A stretch of 64,000 nt of DNA from CAG-882 sp050874385. Its GTDB lineage: Bacteria; Bacillota; Clostridia; Lachnospirales; Lachnospiraceae. The DNA is taken from assembly GCA_050874385.1 (NCBI GenBank), contig JBNMKO010000005.1, positions 1 to 64,000 on the forward strand, read 5' to 3'. The notes below the pieces were generated by a model, which was given only the letters and a program-made list of their open reading frames with translations, ran no database searches and was not told the DNA's origin. The position numbers and the translations under genes were made by a program. Shown here in pieces: positions 8,099 to 16,864 of this stretch (position 1 is its first letter; every line of letters begins with the position of its first letter).

Positions 8099-10192
8099 AT
8101 GGATTACGATGAGAGAGAATTTGAGGCGCGCGCTAACAGGATAGCAAGAGGAATGTGGTTTGCCATGGTGACCGTAGTGTCGATAGTGTACGGTATCAAG
8201 GCTGCCAAGGGGCAGACATCCACCATATATTATGTGCTTATGCTTTTATGCGGCTGGCTCCCTTTTGTGGCAGGAATTATTGTTTTGAAGGGGCATGGCG
8301 GACACTCGAAGCATTTTAAAGATGTGATGGCATTTGGTTATGGTCTGTTTTATCTTTATATTATGGTGACAACTCCGGGGTCATTTTCTTTTACATATAT
8401 TTTCCCCGTTGCAAGCATGCTGACAATTTATAAGGACAAGAAGTTTTTCCTGCGTTTTTCCACAATGAATTTGATAATAGTTATTTTAAATATTATTGTG
8501 GGCTATTGGAGTGGTTTGAGAGACCAGAGTAATATAATTAACTATCAGATGGAATTTGGAATTACACTGATGTGCTATTTTGGATACATTATGTCGATGA
8601 GCCACCAGATTATGTCGGACAATGCACTTTTAGGTTCGGTAAAGGAGAACTTAAACCGTGTGGTAATGACAGTGCATCAGGTAAAGGGAGCGAGCAATAC
8701 AATAGTTGACGGCGTGACTGTTGTGCGTGAGTTATCTGAGGAGAACAAGGAGGGCGCAAGCGCCGTTGTTTTCAGAATGGAAAATCTTACTGAGAAGAGC
8801 AATGTCCTGAGCGGAAAGATTGACTCTTCTATGGATATGACACAGGACATCAACGACCAGGTTGAGAATGTCGCAGGTCTTGTGGAGCATATTGTCGAGA
8901 TAAGCGAGAAGTCGGCGCAGCATGCGAGCACAAGCTCCAAGCAGCTAGAGGAAGCTGTCAAGGCTACAAATGCCATGGAAAAGCTCTCATCAGAGGTCGA
9001 GAATATTTTAAGAGATTTCCACAGTCAGTTCGAGCGCGTTAAGGAGGAGACGAGCACCATAGAGGGAATTACCTCGCAGACTAATCTCTTAGCGCTCAAC
9101 GCCTCAATCGAGGCGGCAAGAGCCGGCGATGCCGGACGTGGCTTTGCAGTTGTCGCAGATGAGATTAGAAATTTGAGTACAGGCACAAAGAAGTCATCCG
9201 GAAGCATTATGGACGCGCTCATGCTTCTTGAAAGCACCTCCGATAAGATGACGGAGTCCATCACAACGATACTAAAGCTCATATCTGAGACCCTTGAGAG
9301 TATGCAGCTTGTAAACAGCAGCGTTGGAACAATCGCCAACGACTCCAAGCAGCTCGGCGATGAGATACAGGTCGTCGACTCGGCTATGAAGCATGTTGAG
9401 ACTTCAAATCAGAGCATGGTAGAGAACATGAAGCTTGTTCAGGATATCATGGTGGCAATGCTTGAGGGCGTGAAGGAGTCCGAGGAGACGACTAAGACTA
9501 TGATGAGCAAGTATGAGGAGACAGCTAAGAATGTCGTTGGAATTGAGAACGTCGTTGGAAAGCTTGTATCGGAGCTTGGCGAGGGCGGCTTTATGAGCGT
9601 GGAAGATTTGCGCGACGGTATGAGCGTATCTATTTACGAGAAGGGAGGTGGTGCGGAATACCGCACAGAGATTTCCTCTATTAAAAATGGAAAGGTTCTC
9701 ATTCAGATGGAGCCTAAGCTCACGGCATTCCTTGGCGATTTTAAGAGGAAGAAGTTTGAGGTTCGCATCATTGTAGACAATGCCGTATATATCTGGAAAG
9801 ATACATCAATAGTTATCGACAGAGACTTCCCGGGTGTATATGAACCTGTATTGACATCAAGACCGGAGGTAATGAACAGAAGAAAGTACCCTAGACTTTC
9901 GATGAGAAATTCCTGTGAGGTTGTTATAAAGGGAACGGCTCATGCGGCGACAGGTAAGGTTGTCAACATAAGTGCAGGCGGTTTTGCGTTTGCGGTTAGG
10001 AACCCTGAATTTAAGAGCGCCATCGGAAAAGAAGTCGAGCTTCAAATTGACGATTTCGATTTGCTGAGGGGAAAGAAGCTTAACGGAATTATTATCCGTT
10101 CAACGGACGATTGCGGAACGTATATTGTTGGCTGCCGTATGCCGGAGGACAATGAAGAGATTATGAATTACGTCAATATGATGATGAAGTAA
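8099..10192 (+). CDS. Membrane chemoreceptor fused to a YcgR-like PilZ module
   Basis: 697 residues if started at the ATG at 8099, chosen because GGAGGA (8088-8093) sits five bases upstream; an in-frame ATG at 8078 lacks a site. The first ~190 residues hold five or six hydrophobic segments with short loops and no sizeable periplasmic sensor. A methyl-accepting coiled coil follows, with the CheA/CheW-contact hairpin tip at roughly residues 322-360 (QTNLLALNASIEAARAGDAG, then GFAVVADEIRNL). After about residue 490 there is a region like the YcgR N-terminal domain (GMSVSIYEKGGGAEYRTEI...), then a PilZ domain with the c-di-GMP motifs RKYPR (RxxxR, near 594) and NISAGG (NxSxxG). It should couple chemotaxis signalling to c-di-GMP. 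The family roles are known; the combination is inferred from one uninterrupted frame. Confidence 0.9.
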   Translation: MDYDEREFEARANRIARGMWFAMVTVVSIVYGIKAAKGQTSTIYYVLMLLCGWLPFVAGIIVLKGHGGHSKHFKDVMAFGYGLFYLYIMVTTPGSFSFTYIFPVASMLTIYKDKKFFLRFSTMNLIIVILNIIVGYWSGLRDQSNIINYQMEFGITLMCYFGYIMSMSHQIMSDNALLGSVKENLNRVVMTVHQVKGASNTIVDGVTVVRELSEENKEGASAVVFRMENLTEKSNVLSGKIDSSMDMTQDINDQVENVAGLVEHIVEISEKSAQHASTSSKQLEEAVKATNAMEKLSSEVENILRDFHSQFERVKEETSTIEGITSQTNLLALNASIEAARAGDAGRGFAVVADEIRNLSTGTKKSSGSIMDALMLLESTSDKMTESITTILKLISETLESMQLVNSSVGTIANDSKQLGDEIQVVDSAMKHVETSNQSMVENMKLVQDIMVAMLEGVKESEETTKTMMSKYEETAKNVVGIENVVGKLVSELGEGGFMSVEDLRDGMSVSIYEKGGGAEYRTEISSIKNGKVLIQMEPKLTAFLGDFKRKKFEVRIIVDNAVYIWKDTSIVIDRDFPGVYEPVLTSRPEVMNRRKYPRLSMRNSCEVVIKGTAHAATGKVVNISAGGFAFAVRNPEFKSAIGKEVELQIDDFDLLRGKKLNGIIIRSTDDCGTYIVGCRMPEDNEEIMNYVNMMMK

Positions 10193-10215
10193 TACATAGC
10201 GGCTTTGCAAATACA

Positions 10216-10288
10216 AAGGGCTGCCGGTTTAATCAATTTCACTATGTCTGTACAGTGGATTTGATTAAATCAGCAGCCTTTTTTACTT
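10216..10288. terminator. Bidirectional terminator between convergent genes
   Basis: AAGGGCTGC and GCAGCCTTTTT form the base, with GGTTTAATCAA / TTGATTAAATC extending the stem. It has a T-run on the plus strand and an A-run before it, and lies between the chemoreceptor and carD-like stops. Confidence 0.8.
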
Positions 10289-10801
10289 GAGATTAAGTTT
10301 TTCCTGTATATATGCTGCGACCTGACCTTTTGAGAGCTTGAGGGAGAAGGAAAATTCTTCATTTACAAAGCGCTCGGTCTCTTTTAGTATCATCTCGTCG
10401 GAGGAGCTGAGCTTTTTGCCGCGCGCGGCAAGCTCTTTCTTCTTGGTGTAGATGCAGCTTGCGAGCATAAGCATGTCCTGCTGGTTCTTAGCGTACAGAA
10501 TTTCCTTGAACCGCTCCATGCGTATGCGTCTGTCATCGGGCCATACGATATACTGTGTGCGCGCATTGTCAAGAATGGCATCAATCTCCTCCTTTGACAT
10601 AATGCGGCGCATTTTCTTTGTCAGTTTCTCATTGTCTACGGGAACATACACAAATGAGCTGGGATTTCCTATCGGGCGGAGTACATAGCACAGACGCTCG
10701 CTGTCCCAGTAATCGAATTTTTTCGTGGTGATGTCTTCAATAAGGCACACACCGGCGTTGTCGTAGACGATGTAATCGGATTTTTCAAAATTTGTCATCA
10801 T
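10283..10801 (-). CDS. CarD/CdnL-like transcription regulator
   Basis: 172 residues. The N-terminal half reads like a CarD-type RNA-polymerase-interacting domain: YIVYDNAGVCLIEDI, then YVLRPIGNPSSFVYVPVDN, followed by MRRIMSKEEIDAIL. The C-terminal ~90 residues are helical and charged, as in CarD C-terminal domains that contact promoter DNA. CarD proteins bind the RNA polymerase beta subunit and stabilise open complexes. It is monocistronic and converges on the chemoreceptor gene. The first two codons are both ATG and either may be the start. Regulon unknown. Confidence 0.8.
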   Translation of the reverse strand: MMTNFEKSDYIVYDNAGVCLIEDITTKKFDYWDSERLCYVLRPIGNPSSFVYVPVDNEKLTKKMRRIMSKEEIDAILDNARTQYIVWPDDRRIRMERFKEILYAKNQQDMLMLASCIYTKKKELAARGKKLSSSDEMILKETERFVNEEFSFSLKLSKGQVAAYIQEKLNLK

Positions 10802-11040
10802 TTCACCCTATCCTTTATCGTTGAATAATATACATAGCTACTTATATAATTATACCCCATTTTTTGGAAAAATGTAAGCATAAAATACAGTATTTGTGCG
10901 GTTTTGGCAGGAAAAATTGTTGTTTCGGTTGTGCTTATGACATAATATGTGCTACAATACAAGGGTCAAAAATGAGAATTGTGTAAGAAGCGAAAAACAG
11001 TACAATTTTTGTTTGACTAAATAGAAAAAGGAAATGGCAG

Positions 11041-11604
11041 ATGAGCGATAATAATATAGAAAAAAATACAGATATAGAAAAGATGGCTGCGCCTGCAAGG
11101 GAAGTTCTAGGAGCAGTTGTGGGACTTGCAAAGACCTGCGGAAACAATCCATACACGGACGACACGATAAGGCTTATATGTGACACACTCATAAAGCTTG
11201 GTGATGTGTGCGGTGTCGACGGACAGACAACGGAGCGTGCGGCAAGTGAAAAAATCAATTTGGGCGATAATGGCGGTGAGCTCGACGCACACAAGATTGT
11301 AGAACAGCTTCATGCGGAGAAATACAAGATTTCCCCGGGCTGTGCGGTTTGTCAGGCAAGATGTGGAAATACGGACGACTATGATGTTACACTTATTTTG
11401 GATGAGGAGTCTCAAAAGCTTAAAATAAAGGAAGAACTTATATATAACGCTTTTGAGCTTGCTAAGGCGGCGCATGAAAATAACGCGTTGTATTCGGACA
11501 ATGCTTACAGGCTGGTGCTTCTTGGGGTGCTCACGGTGCTCTCCTATGATATGTCCATCAAGGGGCTTGAAAACGCATTGGAGCAGGCTAAAAATTGGAT
11601 ATAA
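11041..11604 (+). CDS. Small Cys-motif protein, possibly Hcp-like helical domain
   Basis: 187 residues, predicted mostly helical and soluble. It contains SPGCAVCQARCGNTDDYD at about residues 99-116, that is a CxxCxxxCG motif, plus further cysteines near TCGNN, ICDTL and VCGVDG. The C-terminal part resembles helical segments seen in proteins annotated as hydroxylamine reductase-like (ENNALYSDNAYRLVLLGVLTVL). It could bind a metal or Fe-S cluster, but the catalytic half of a true hybrid-cluster protein is absent. Start preceded by AAAGGAAA. No operon partner: the next gene is 63 bases on but has its own ribosome site and a different theme. Function is not assigned. Confidence 0.5.
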   Translation: MSDNNIEKNTDIEKMAAPAREVLGAVVGLAKTCGNNPYTDDTIRLICDTLIKLGDVCGVDGQTTERAASEKINLGDNGGELDAHKIVEQLHAEKYKISPGCAVCQARCGNTDDYDVTLILDEESQKLKIKEELIYNAFELAKAAHENNALYSDNAYRLVLLGVLTVLSYDMSIKGLENALEQAKNWI

Positions 11605-11667
11605 ATTAGAAAAATATTATTTTTGATAATGAATGAGCCACTGTAAAACAGTGACATGGAGGAAGAT

Positions 11668-12789
11668 ATGACTACAATACATTTGATTGGTGACTCGCTT
11701 GTCACGGCTTACGGAAGTGATGAGGAGAACATTATAGGGGGCTGGGGCGACCACCTCGGCTGTTTTTTTGATGAAAAGAAGGTTGTTGTGCGCGACTACG
11801 CGCAGGCGGGAAGGAGCACGAGAAGCTTTTTGAACGAGGGACGTTTCCTCGATGACGAGAGATTTGGGACGACGGATTTTCCTTATCTTGGACCTGTGTA
11901 CCCGCAAATAAAGCCGGGCGATTTTGTTTTTATTGAGTTTGGACATAATGATGATGACAGCCGCGAGAAGGTGAACCTCTTTGACAGAATGACACCACTT
12001 GGACAGCCCGATGAGAACGGCATATATCCGACGGTTGAGCCAAAAGAGTACATGAAAGTGACCAACAAGGTTATGCCTGAAAGTTATCCGCGACTTATGA
12101 AGGAGTCGGGAATAAGTGACGAGGAGATTGACACACTTATAAAGAAGGGCATGGAGCTTATGCCGCGCTATGGGGCTCTTCACTATTCATACGACTGCGG
12201 TGCGACCTACAAGGGGTATCTCAAGTTCTATGTGGACGCTGTGCGCTACAAGGGTGCATATCCTGTTCTTGTGACACCTACAAGCAGACTAAAAATGGAG
12301 GACGGGAAGATAATTCCTTTTGCGGGGCATCACGGAAACAAGGACGCTTTTGGTGCATTTCCGCGTATCAGGGCTGTATGGCAGCTTGCAAAAGAGTTTG
12401 ATGTTCCGGTTATAGATTTGTTCGGCTACAGCAGAAGTGTGTTCGAGTATCTCGGCTATGACAAGTCGACATATTTGCAGAGCATAACGGACGAGGACGG
12501 CGTGCTTATCGGCGGTGTGAGAATGGGAAAGCCGGGAAGCTGGCCAAAAGATTACAACGATAGAAGAAAGAGCGGGAGCTTTGGCGGCTTTGATGACACG
12601 CACCAGAACCGCTTCGGCTCGTACCTTTTTGCACGTTTTATCGCGGGGAAGACGGCAGAGCTTTGCCATTTCCCGGCGGAAGCACTTCTTGAAACACCGA
12701 CCAAGGTGACGGCATGTCCTGACGGACTGAGTGCAGAGTGCGACGCTCTATATGGATTGGAGGGTAACTATGGCAGCGACAAACTGTGA
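11668..12789 (+). CDS. CE12-type SGNH acetylesterase (rhamnogalacturonan acetylesterase-like)
   Basis: 373 residues from the ATG at 11668; GGAGGA at 11658-11663 sits just ahead, whereas an upstream in-frame ATG at 11656 overlaps that site. SGNH blocks are in order: IGDSLVTAYG (nucleophile Ser near residue 9), QAGRSTRSF, FIEFGHNDDD, and DDTHQNRFG close to the C-terminus with the catalytic Asp/His. The GRSxRSF and GHND forms point to the CE12 pectin deacetylase group. There is no signal peptide, so it deacetylates imported oligosaccharides in the cytoplasm. It is longer than usual CE12 domains (about 220-260 residues), the extra length lying in the middle (residues ~100-200). It overlaps the following small gene by 20 bases. 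Confidence 0.85.
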   Translation: MTTIHLIGDSLVTAYGSDEENIIGGWGDHLGCFFDEKKVVVRDYAQAGRSTRSFLNEGRFLDDERFGTTDFPYLGPVYPQIKPGDFVFIEFGHNDDDSREKVNLFDRMTPLGQPDENGIYPTVEPKEYMKVTNKVMPESYPRLMKESGISDEEIDTLIKKGMELMPRYGALHYSYDCGATYKGYLKFYVDAVRYKGAYPVLVTPTSRLKMEDGKIIPFAGHHGNKDAFGAFPRIRAVWQLAKEFDVPVIDLFGYSRSVFEYLGYDKSTYLQSITDEDGVLIGGVRMGKPGSWPKDYNDRRKSGSFGGFDDTHQNRFGSYLFARFIAGKTAELCHFPAEALLETPTKVTACPDGLSAECDALYGLEGNYGSDKL

Positions 12790-12949
12790 TATGTGCAGTT
12801 ATTATGTGTATGATGAGGAGTCCGAGTGCTATGTGTGCGATATGGACTTGGACGAGGACGACCTTGTAAAGTTTTTGCAGGGAACTAACGACAGATGTGC
12901 ATACTTTTCGATGAATGACGAATATGCGGTTGTTAGAAAGCAGATGTGA
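12770..12949 (+). CDS. DUF6472-like small cysteine protein
   Basis: 59 residues from the ATG at 12770, chosen because GGAGGG (12759-12764) precedes it; a longer in-frame reading lacks a site. The sequence CDMCSYYVYDEESECYVCDM, then LDEDDLVKFL, CAYFSMNDEY and a VVRKQ ending matches the small DUF6472-type family common in Lachnospiraceae. Four cysteines (two CxxC-like pairs) suggest metal binding. The start codon lies inside the end of the acetylesterase gene, so the two are probably translationally coupled. Function unknown. Confidence 0.8.
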   Translation: MAATNCDMCSYYVYDEESECYVCDMDLDEDDLVKFLQGTNDRCAYFSMNDEYAVVRKQM

Positions 12950-13041
12950 TGAGGGATAGTGTGAAATATTTTGGAAGATGCAACCGCTTGACATTATAGA
13001 AAAATTGTGGTTGTCATATAATAAAAAAGTTGAGGTAATTT

Positions 13042-13917
13042 ATGTTTCGTTTAATTTCAGATGGCTCATGTGACCTTGGTACAGAGCGCGCAAAAAAATA
13101 TAATATAGATGTCGTGCCTTTTTATGTCTCCTTCGACGAAAAACAGTATGACAGGGAGATTGTCGATATAGGAATACGCGATTTCTACGAGAGGATGGTG
13201 AGGGACAAGGGCGTGTACCCTAAGTCATCCATGCCGTCAGTCGATGACTATGTGAAGGCGTTTATGCCGTATGTAAAAAATGGCGAGGAGATATTGTGTC
13301 TGTGCATAACAACCAAGTTTTCCGGCTCATACAACTCGGCGATGAACGCAAAAAACATGATACTTGAGGACTACCCGGATGCGGTCATCGAGGTTATGGA
13401 CACACAGGTCGACACCGTTTTGCAGGGAATATTTACACTTGAGGCGGCGAGAATGCGCGATGCGGGATGGAGCCTTTCTGATACAGTAAAGAGACTTAAT
13501 GAGATGATACCTCATTCGAGAATTTTGTTCACGGTTGGCTCGATGGATTATCTTGTTCACGGCGGAAGAGCCGGAAAGACAGCCGGAATAATCGCCGGAA
13601 CACTTGGGCTCAAGCCGATGATTATATTGAAGGACGGGGAAATCTTCTCCGGCGGAATAGCGCATGGCAGAAAGAAGTCCATGTTAAAGGTTATAGACCT
13701 CATGCACAAATATTTTGCCGAGACGGGCGAGAACATCGACGACTATGTTATCGTTGTCGGCTTCGGCTACGACGAGGAGGAGGCAGTTCGTTTCAGGGAT
13801 ATGGTTCAGGCTGACACGGGAAGAAACGATATTGACATATTCCAGATTGGCGCGACCATCGCGGTGCACACAGGTCCATATCCGCTCGGAGTCGGAATAC
13901 TTAGAAAGGCATTTTAA
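13042..13917 (+). CDS. DegV family fatty-acid-binding protein
   Basis: 291 residues. It begins LISDGSCDLG, the DegV opening that forms part of the lipid-head pocket, and later has SSMPSVDDYVKAF, CLCITTKFSGSYNSA, MDTQVDTVLQG and the VHGGRAGKTAGIIAGTLGLKP block, all standard for DegV/FakB-like proteins. These bind a fatty acid and, in systems with FakA, present it for phosphorylation; no FakA gene is adjacent. Soluble and cytoplasmic. Ribosome site TTGAGGT precedes the ATG. Appears monocistronic. Confidence 0.92.
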   Translation: MFRLISDGSCDLGTERAKKYNIDVVPFYVSFDEKQYDREIVDIGIRDFYERMVRDKGVYPKSSMPSVDDYVKAFMPYVKNGEEILCLCITTKFSGSYNSAMNAKNMILEDYPDAVIEVMDTQVDTVLQGIFTLEAARMRDAGWSLSDTVKRLNEMIPHSRILFTVGSMDYLVHGGRAGKTAGIIAGTLGLKPMIILKDGEIFSGGIAHGRKKSMLKVIDLMHKYFAETGENIDDYVIVVGFGYDEEEAVRFRDMVQADTGRNDIDIFQIGATIAVHTGPYPLGVGILRKAF

Positions 13918-14007
13918 CAATTTTCAAACAAAACGAAAACAAATTTTTAACAAAAAAATTCTATCATAAGCTCTGAAAAATAGCCGTAGTGGAGATTATA
14001 GACCAGA

Positions 14008-15525
14008 ATGAAAAAAATAAAACCATTGCCCCACATTAAGCCGGGTTTACAGATAATTCTTTTTGTGACGACGCTTATTGTGGGGGGATTAGCGATAATA
14101 TTCAGCAGTGCAGAGCAGGTGTCAATTGTCGCAATGATAGCTGTCGATGTAGCTGCTTTCTGTCTTTTGAGCCTGTCGATATATTATATAATTAAATATT
14201 TTGTGAGCGATGTAAAAAAGATAAGGGCGGGCATTATGAGTCGTTATTTTTTTGTCAATTATCTCTCGGAAAATTATAAGGACAGAAGTTTTATATTTTC
14301 TGTGCCGGGAGTTTTGGCAAACGGCATGTTCACACTGTTCAACGCATTTATCGGTGTAATATCATTTTCGGCATGGTATATATCGCTTGCGGTCTACTAT
14401 GCAATGCTTGGGATAATGCGGTTTAAATTTTTGCATCAGGAGTTTATTTTGCGCCGCGGGGATGCGGAGCGTTCATCACCACTTAGGCAATGGAAGGTGT
14501 TTTTACATACGGGAATTTTGCTCATATTTATGAGCGTTGCACTCGGCGGAATGGTCATTTTAATGGTGCGCGGAGGCTACGGAAAAAGCTATCCCGAGTT
14601 CATAATATATGTTGTGGCGCTGTACACTTTTGCAAAGCTGATAACTTCGATTATAAATATGGTAAAGGCAAGACAGTATAAATCACCGCAGCTTATGGGG
14701 CTTAGAAATATCGGCTATGCGGATGCGCTTGTGTCCATGCTGTCGTTGCAGACGGCGATGTTTGCGGCATTTGATAACGGCGATGTGACGTTTCGCGCGC
14801 AGATGAATGCCATAACAGGAGCTTGTATTTGCGTGATGGTTATTGGAATTGGGGTGTCGATGATGTGCATTGGGGCATCGCATATAAGACATGTAAAAAA
14901 GGAGAAGGTTATGAGCAAATGGACTGATTTGGCAATCCGCGTGCAGAGCATTGCTCAGGCGGGGCTTGCTTACTGTGAGAGCGATTATGACAGGGAGAGA
15001 TATGAGGAGCTAAGGACAATCGCGGCAGAGATGATTTCATGTGAGAGTGGATTGTCGGTTAACAATGTGAAAGAGTTCTTTTGTAATGAGACAGGATATC
15101 AGACCCCTAAAGTTGACACGAGGGCGGCAGTTTTTTCTGACGGAAAAATCCTTCTTGTGCATGAAAAGAACGGAACATGGTCACTCCCGGGCGGCTGGTG
15201 TGAGGTGAATGAGTCAGTCGCTTCTAACGCGGTCAAGGAGACAAGGGAGGAAGCTGGGCTTGACGTGTATGCGGACAGGCTTATAGCCGTGCAGGATTGG
15301 AGAAAGCATAATAACTGCAATCTGCCATTCGGTGTTGTGAAGTGCTTCGTGCTGTGCAAGCTAATCGGTGGGACGTTCCATGCGAACACGGAGACTACGG
15401 AAATCCATTATTTTGGAAAGGACGAGCTTCCGGACAATCTTGCTGACGAAAAGACGACAAGAGAACAGATAATCATGTGCTTTGATGCGAATGAGGCGGA
15501 TAGCTGGGTAACATTGTTTGACTGA
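14008..15525 (+). CDS. Integral membrane domain fused to ADP-ribose-type Nudix hydrolase
   Basis: 505 residues in one open frame. Residues 1 to ~295 have about seven hydrophobic segments and no recognised family. Residue 302 onward (MSKWTDLAIRVQSIAQAGLAY) matches the usual N-terminal start of free-standing Nudix_N_2-type hydrolases, and the Nudix box GGWCEVNESV...KETREEAGLDV lies around residues 398-421. Such enzymes cleave nucleoside diphosphate-linked substrates such as ADP-ribose. Codon 302 is an ATG at 14911 preceded by a perfect-looking ribosome site GGAGAAGG (14901-14908), so a separate soluble Nudix protein may also be made. The simplest reading is a fusion of two once-separate genes that kept the second gene's start signals. 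The first ATG has only a weak site. Confidence 0.85.
   Translation: MKKIKPLPHIKPGLQIILFVTTLIVGGLAIIFSSAEQVSIVAMIAVDVAAFCLLSLSIYYIIKYFVSDVKKIRAGIMSRYFFVNYLSENYKDRSFIFSVPGVLANGMFTLFNAFIGVISFSAWYISLAVYYAMLGIMRFKFLHQEFILRRGDAERSSPLRQWKVFLHTGILLIFMSVALGGMVILMVRGGYGKSYPEFIIYVVALYTFAKLITSIINMVKARQYKSPQLMGLRNIGYADALVSMLSLQTAMFAAFDNGDVTFRAQMNAITGACICVMVIGIGVSMMCIGASHIRHVKKEKVMSKWTDLAIRVQSIAQAGLAYCESDYDRERYEELRTIAAEMISCESGLSVNNVKEFFCNETGYQTPKVDTRAAVFSDGKILLVHEKNGTWSLPGGWCEVNESVASNAVKETREEAGLDVYADRLIAVQDWRKHNNCNLPFGVVKCFVLCKLIGGTFHANTETTEIHYFGKDELPDNLADEKTTREQIIMCFDANEADSWVTLFD
14911..15525 (+). other. Possible internal translation start giving free Nudix hydrolase
   Basis: In-frame ATG with GGAGAAGG at 14901-14908, two bases from the ATG by its last G and eight from the GGAG core. 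The product would be 204 residues, the normal length of soluble members of this Nudix group. It is listed separately because it decides whether one or two proteins are made. Confidence 0.5.
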
Positions 15526-15653
15526 CATATAATGAAATGATTTGATAATGTAAAATAATGCTTTTTTGTTGCTGCAAAATTATTTTTATCATACGGACTT
15601 TATAATATAGAGTTTATATTTTATGTGAAAAAATGTAGATATTGGAGAATGTT

Positions 15654-15869
15654 ATGTTCATTAAAGATGATAATACATACAACGATATAAGGGAGAAATC
15701 GTTAAACCAGTGGCTTGACGAGATGGAGAAGCACGAGGACATCGCAGTGAGAGGTGGAGTGAAGCTCACGCGCGAGTATGTGCAGCATCTAAAGGATGAG
15801 ATAGAGAGATTGAAGGGCGAGAATGAGTTGAAGAACAGCTATCTCAAAAAGATGAGCGGGCGAAAATGA
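15654..15869 (+). CDS. Small charged coiled-coil protein, unknown
   Basis: 71 residues from the ATG at 15654, six bases after GGAG (15644-15647); an in-frame TTG at 15642 is the alternative. The sequence is acidic and basic throughout (NQWLDEMEKHEDIAVRGGV), and the second half (EYVQHLKDEIERLKGENELK) has heptad spacing typical of a coiled coil. No family recognised. It lies before a flagellum-related gene but is separated from it by a terminator, so it is a short single-gene transcript. Confidence 0.6.
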   Translation: MFIKDDNTYNDIREKSLNQWLDEMEKHEDIAVRGGVKLTREYVQHLKDEIERLKGENELKNSYLKKMSGRK

Positions 15870-15910
15870 TAAGTATAAAGATAATAAAAATTAAATCAGA
15901 TGAGAAAATA

Positions 15911-15954
15911 AAGGTCTGCGAGTTATTCAAAAAAGTGTACTCGGAGACCTTTTT
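15911..15954 (+). terminator. Intrinsic terminator
   Basis: AAGGTCTGCGAG (15911-15922) pairs with CTCGGAGACCTT (15940-15951) with one mismatch, followed by a T-run at 15950-15954. It ends the small coiled-coil gene transcript. Confidence 0.75.
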
Positions 15955-16057
15955 GGGTTCAATCCTTGATTTTTATAAAGCGACACAGGATGGGCAGATA
16001 TATTGCTTTTTATGGTATATTTCATTACGAAAAAATTGTGTTTCATTACATGTGACT

Positions 16058-16084
16058 TAAATTCGTGTTGGGTGTTGCCGATAC
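16058..16084 (+). promoter_or_regulatory. Sigma-28 (FliA/SigD) flagellar promoter
   Basis: TAAA at 16058-16061, exactly 15 bases, then GCCGATAC at 16077-16084. The consensus for the flagellar sigma factor is TAAA-N15-GCCGATAA, so this is a one-mismatch match. It lies 34 bases upstream of the flagellum-like gene at 16119. Confidence 0.85.
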
Positions 16085-16118
16085 TATGAGTATAAATAAA
16101 AGGCAGGAGGTTATGAAG

Positions 16119-16772
16119 ATGAGAGTTACAAATCAGATGATTACAAATACGGCAATAAAAGGTGGAATTACCACCACTAACAGAAGGACACTTCTCGACT
16201 TGCTTGGGGACAGCTCCACAAGTGTTAGCAATAAGTCAAGTCTTTATGGTTCATTTAAGGCAACAAGCTACAGCAAGCTTGATAAGGCATCCAAGGAAAT
16301 GACGCAGAACGCAAAGAAGCTTACAGCTTCCGATACCGACTCGCTGTTTGACAAGGCTGTGGAGAGCGGAAGCACGAAGGATATCACATCGACGGTTGCC
16401 GAGATGGTCGAGCAGTACAACCAGACATTAAAGCAGCTCGGGACAATCGGAGATGTAATGGGCAAGCTCTACAAGCAGGAGCTCACCGCTATTTTCGAGT
16501 ATAACAAGGAGGCATTAAAGAACGTCGGCATCACACAGGAGAAGGACGGAAGCCTGACTGTCGATGAGAAGGCACTTGAAAGTGCAGATATCGAAACATT
16601 AAAGAAGGCTTTCGGAAATGGAAGTGACTTCGGCTCAAGACTTGCCGCTGTCGGCGGATATGTAAACAAGTACGCCTCAGCCAATCTTGAAAGTATTACA
16701 AGTCAGTACAGCTCAAATGGCACAGCGTACACGTCGGGGATTTCAACATCTAAATATAATTTCTGGGGATAA
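16119..16772 (+). CDS. Small flagellar hook-associated/filament-like protein
   Basis: 217 residues from the ATG at 16119, eight bases after AGGAGG (16105-16110); an ATG at 16113 is too close. It begins MRVTNQMITN, the same opening as FlgL-type hook-filament junction proteins. The middle part (LDKASKEMTQNAKKL, SLFDKAVESG, VAEMVEQYNQTLKQLGTIG) is helical. The C-terminal region, with LTVDEKALESADIETLKKAFG and GSRLAAVGGYVNKYA, recalls FliD/FlgL helices; the ending KYNFWG is unusual. The sigma-28 promoter just upstream independently supports a flagellar role. It is shorter than true FlgL or FliD, so it may be an accessory filament component. The exact role is unknown. Confidence 0.7.
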   Translation: MRVTNQMITNTAIKGGITTTNRRTLLDLLGDSSTSVSNKSSLYGSFKATSYSKLDKASKEMTQNAKKLTASDTDSLFDKAVESGSTKDITSTVAEMVEQYNQTLKQLGTIGDVMGKLYKQELTAIFEYNKEALKNVGITQEKDGSLTVDEKALESADIETLKKAFGNGSDFGSRLAAVGGYVNKYASANLESITSQYSSNGTAYTSGISTSKYNFWG

Positions 16773-16864
16773 AATCTCTCTTTTGATGAAACAGGTGCTA
16801 ATAATTGGTTGGATTGTGGTTATCAAGATGACATATTTAATCAGTATGAAAAATGAGGTGCGAT

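Noticed and set aside
11617..12183. 188-codon minus-strand frame opposite the acetylesterase
   Set aside because: Antisense shadow of a gene with clear SGNH motifs; no ribosome site.
15866..16060. 64-codon frame starting in an ATGA overlap with the preceding small gene
   Set aside because: The terminator at 15911-15954 lies inside it, there is no ribosome site, and the translation has no family features.
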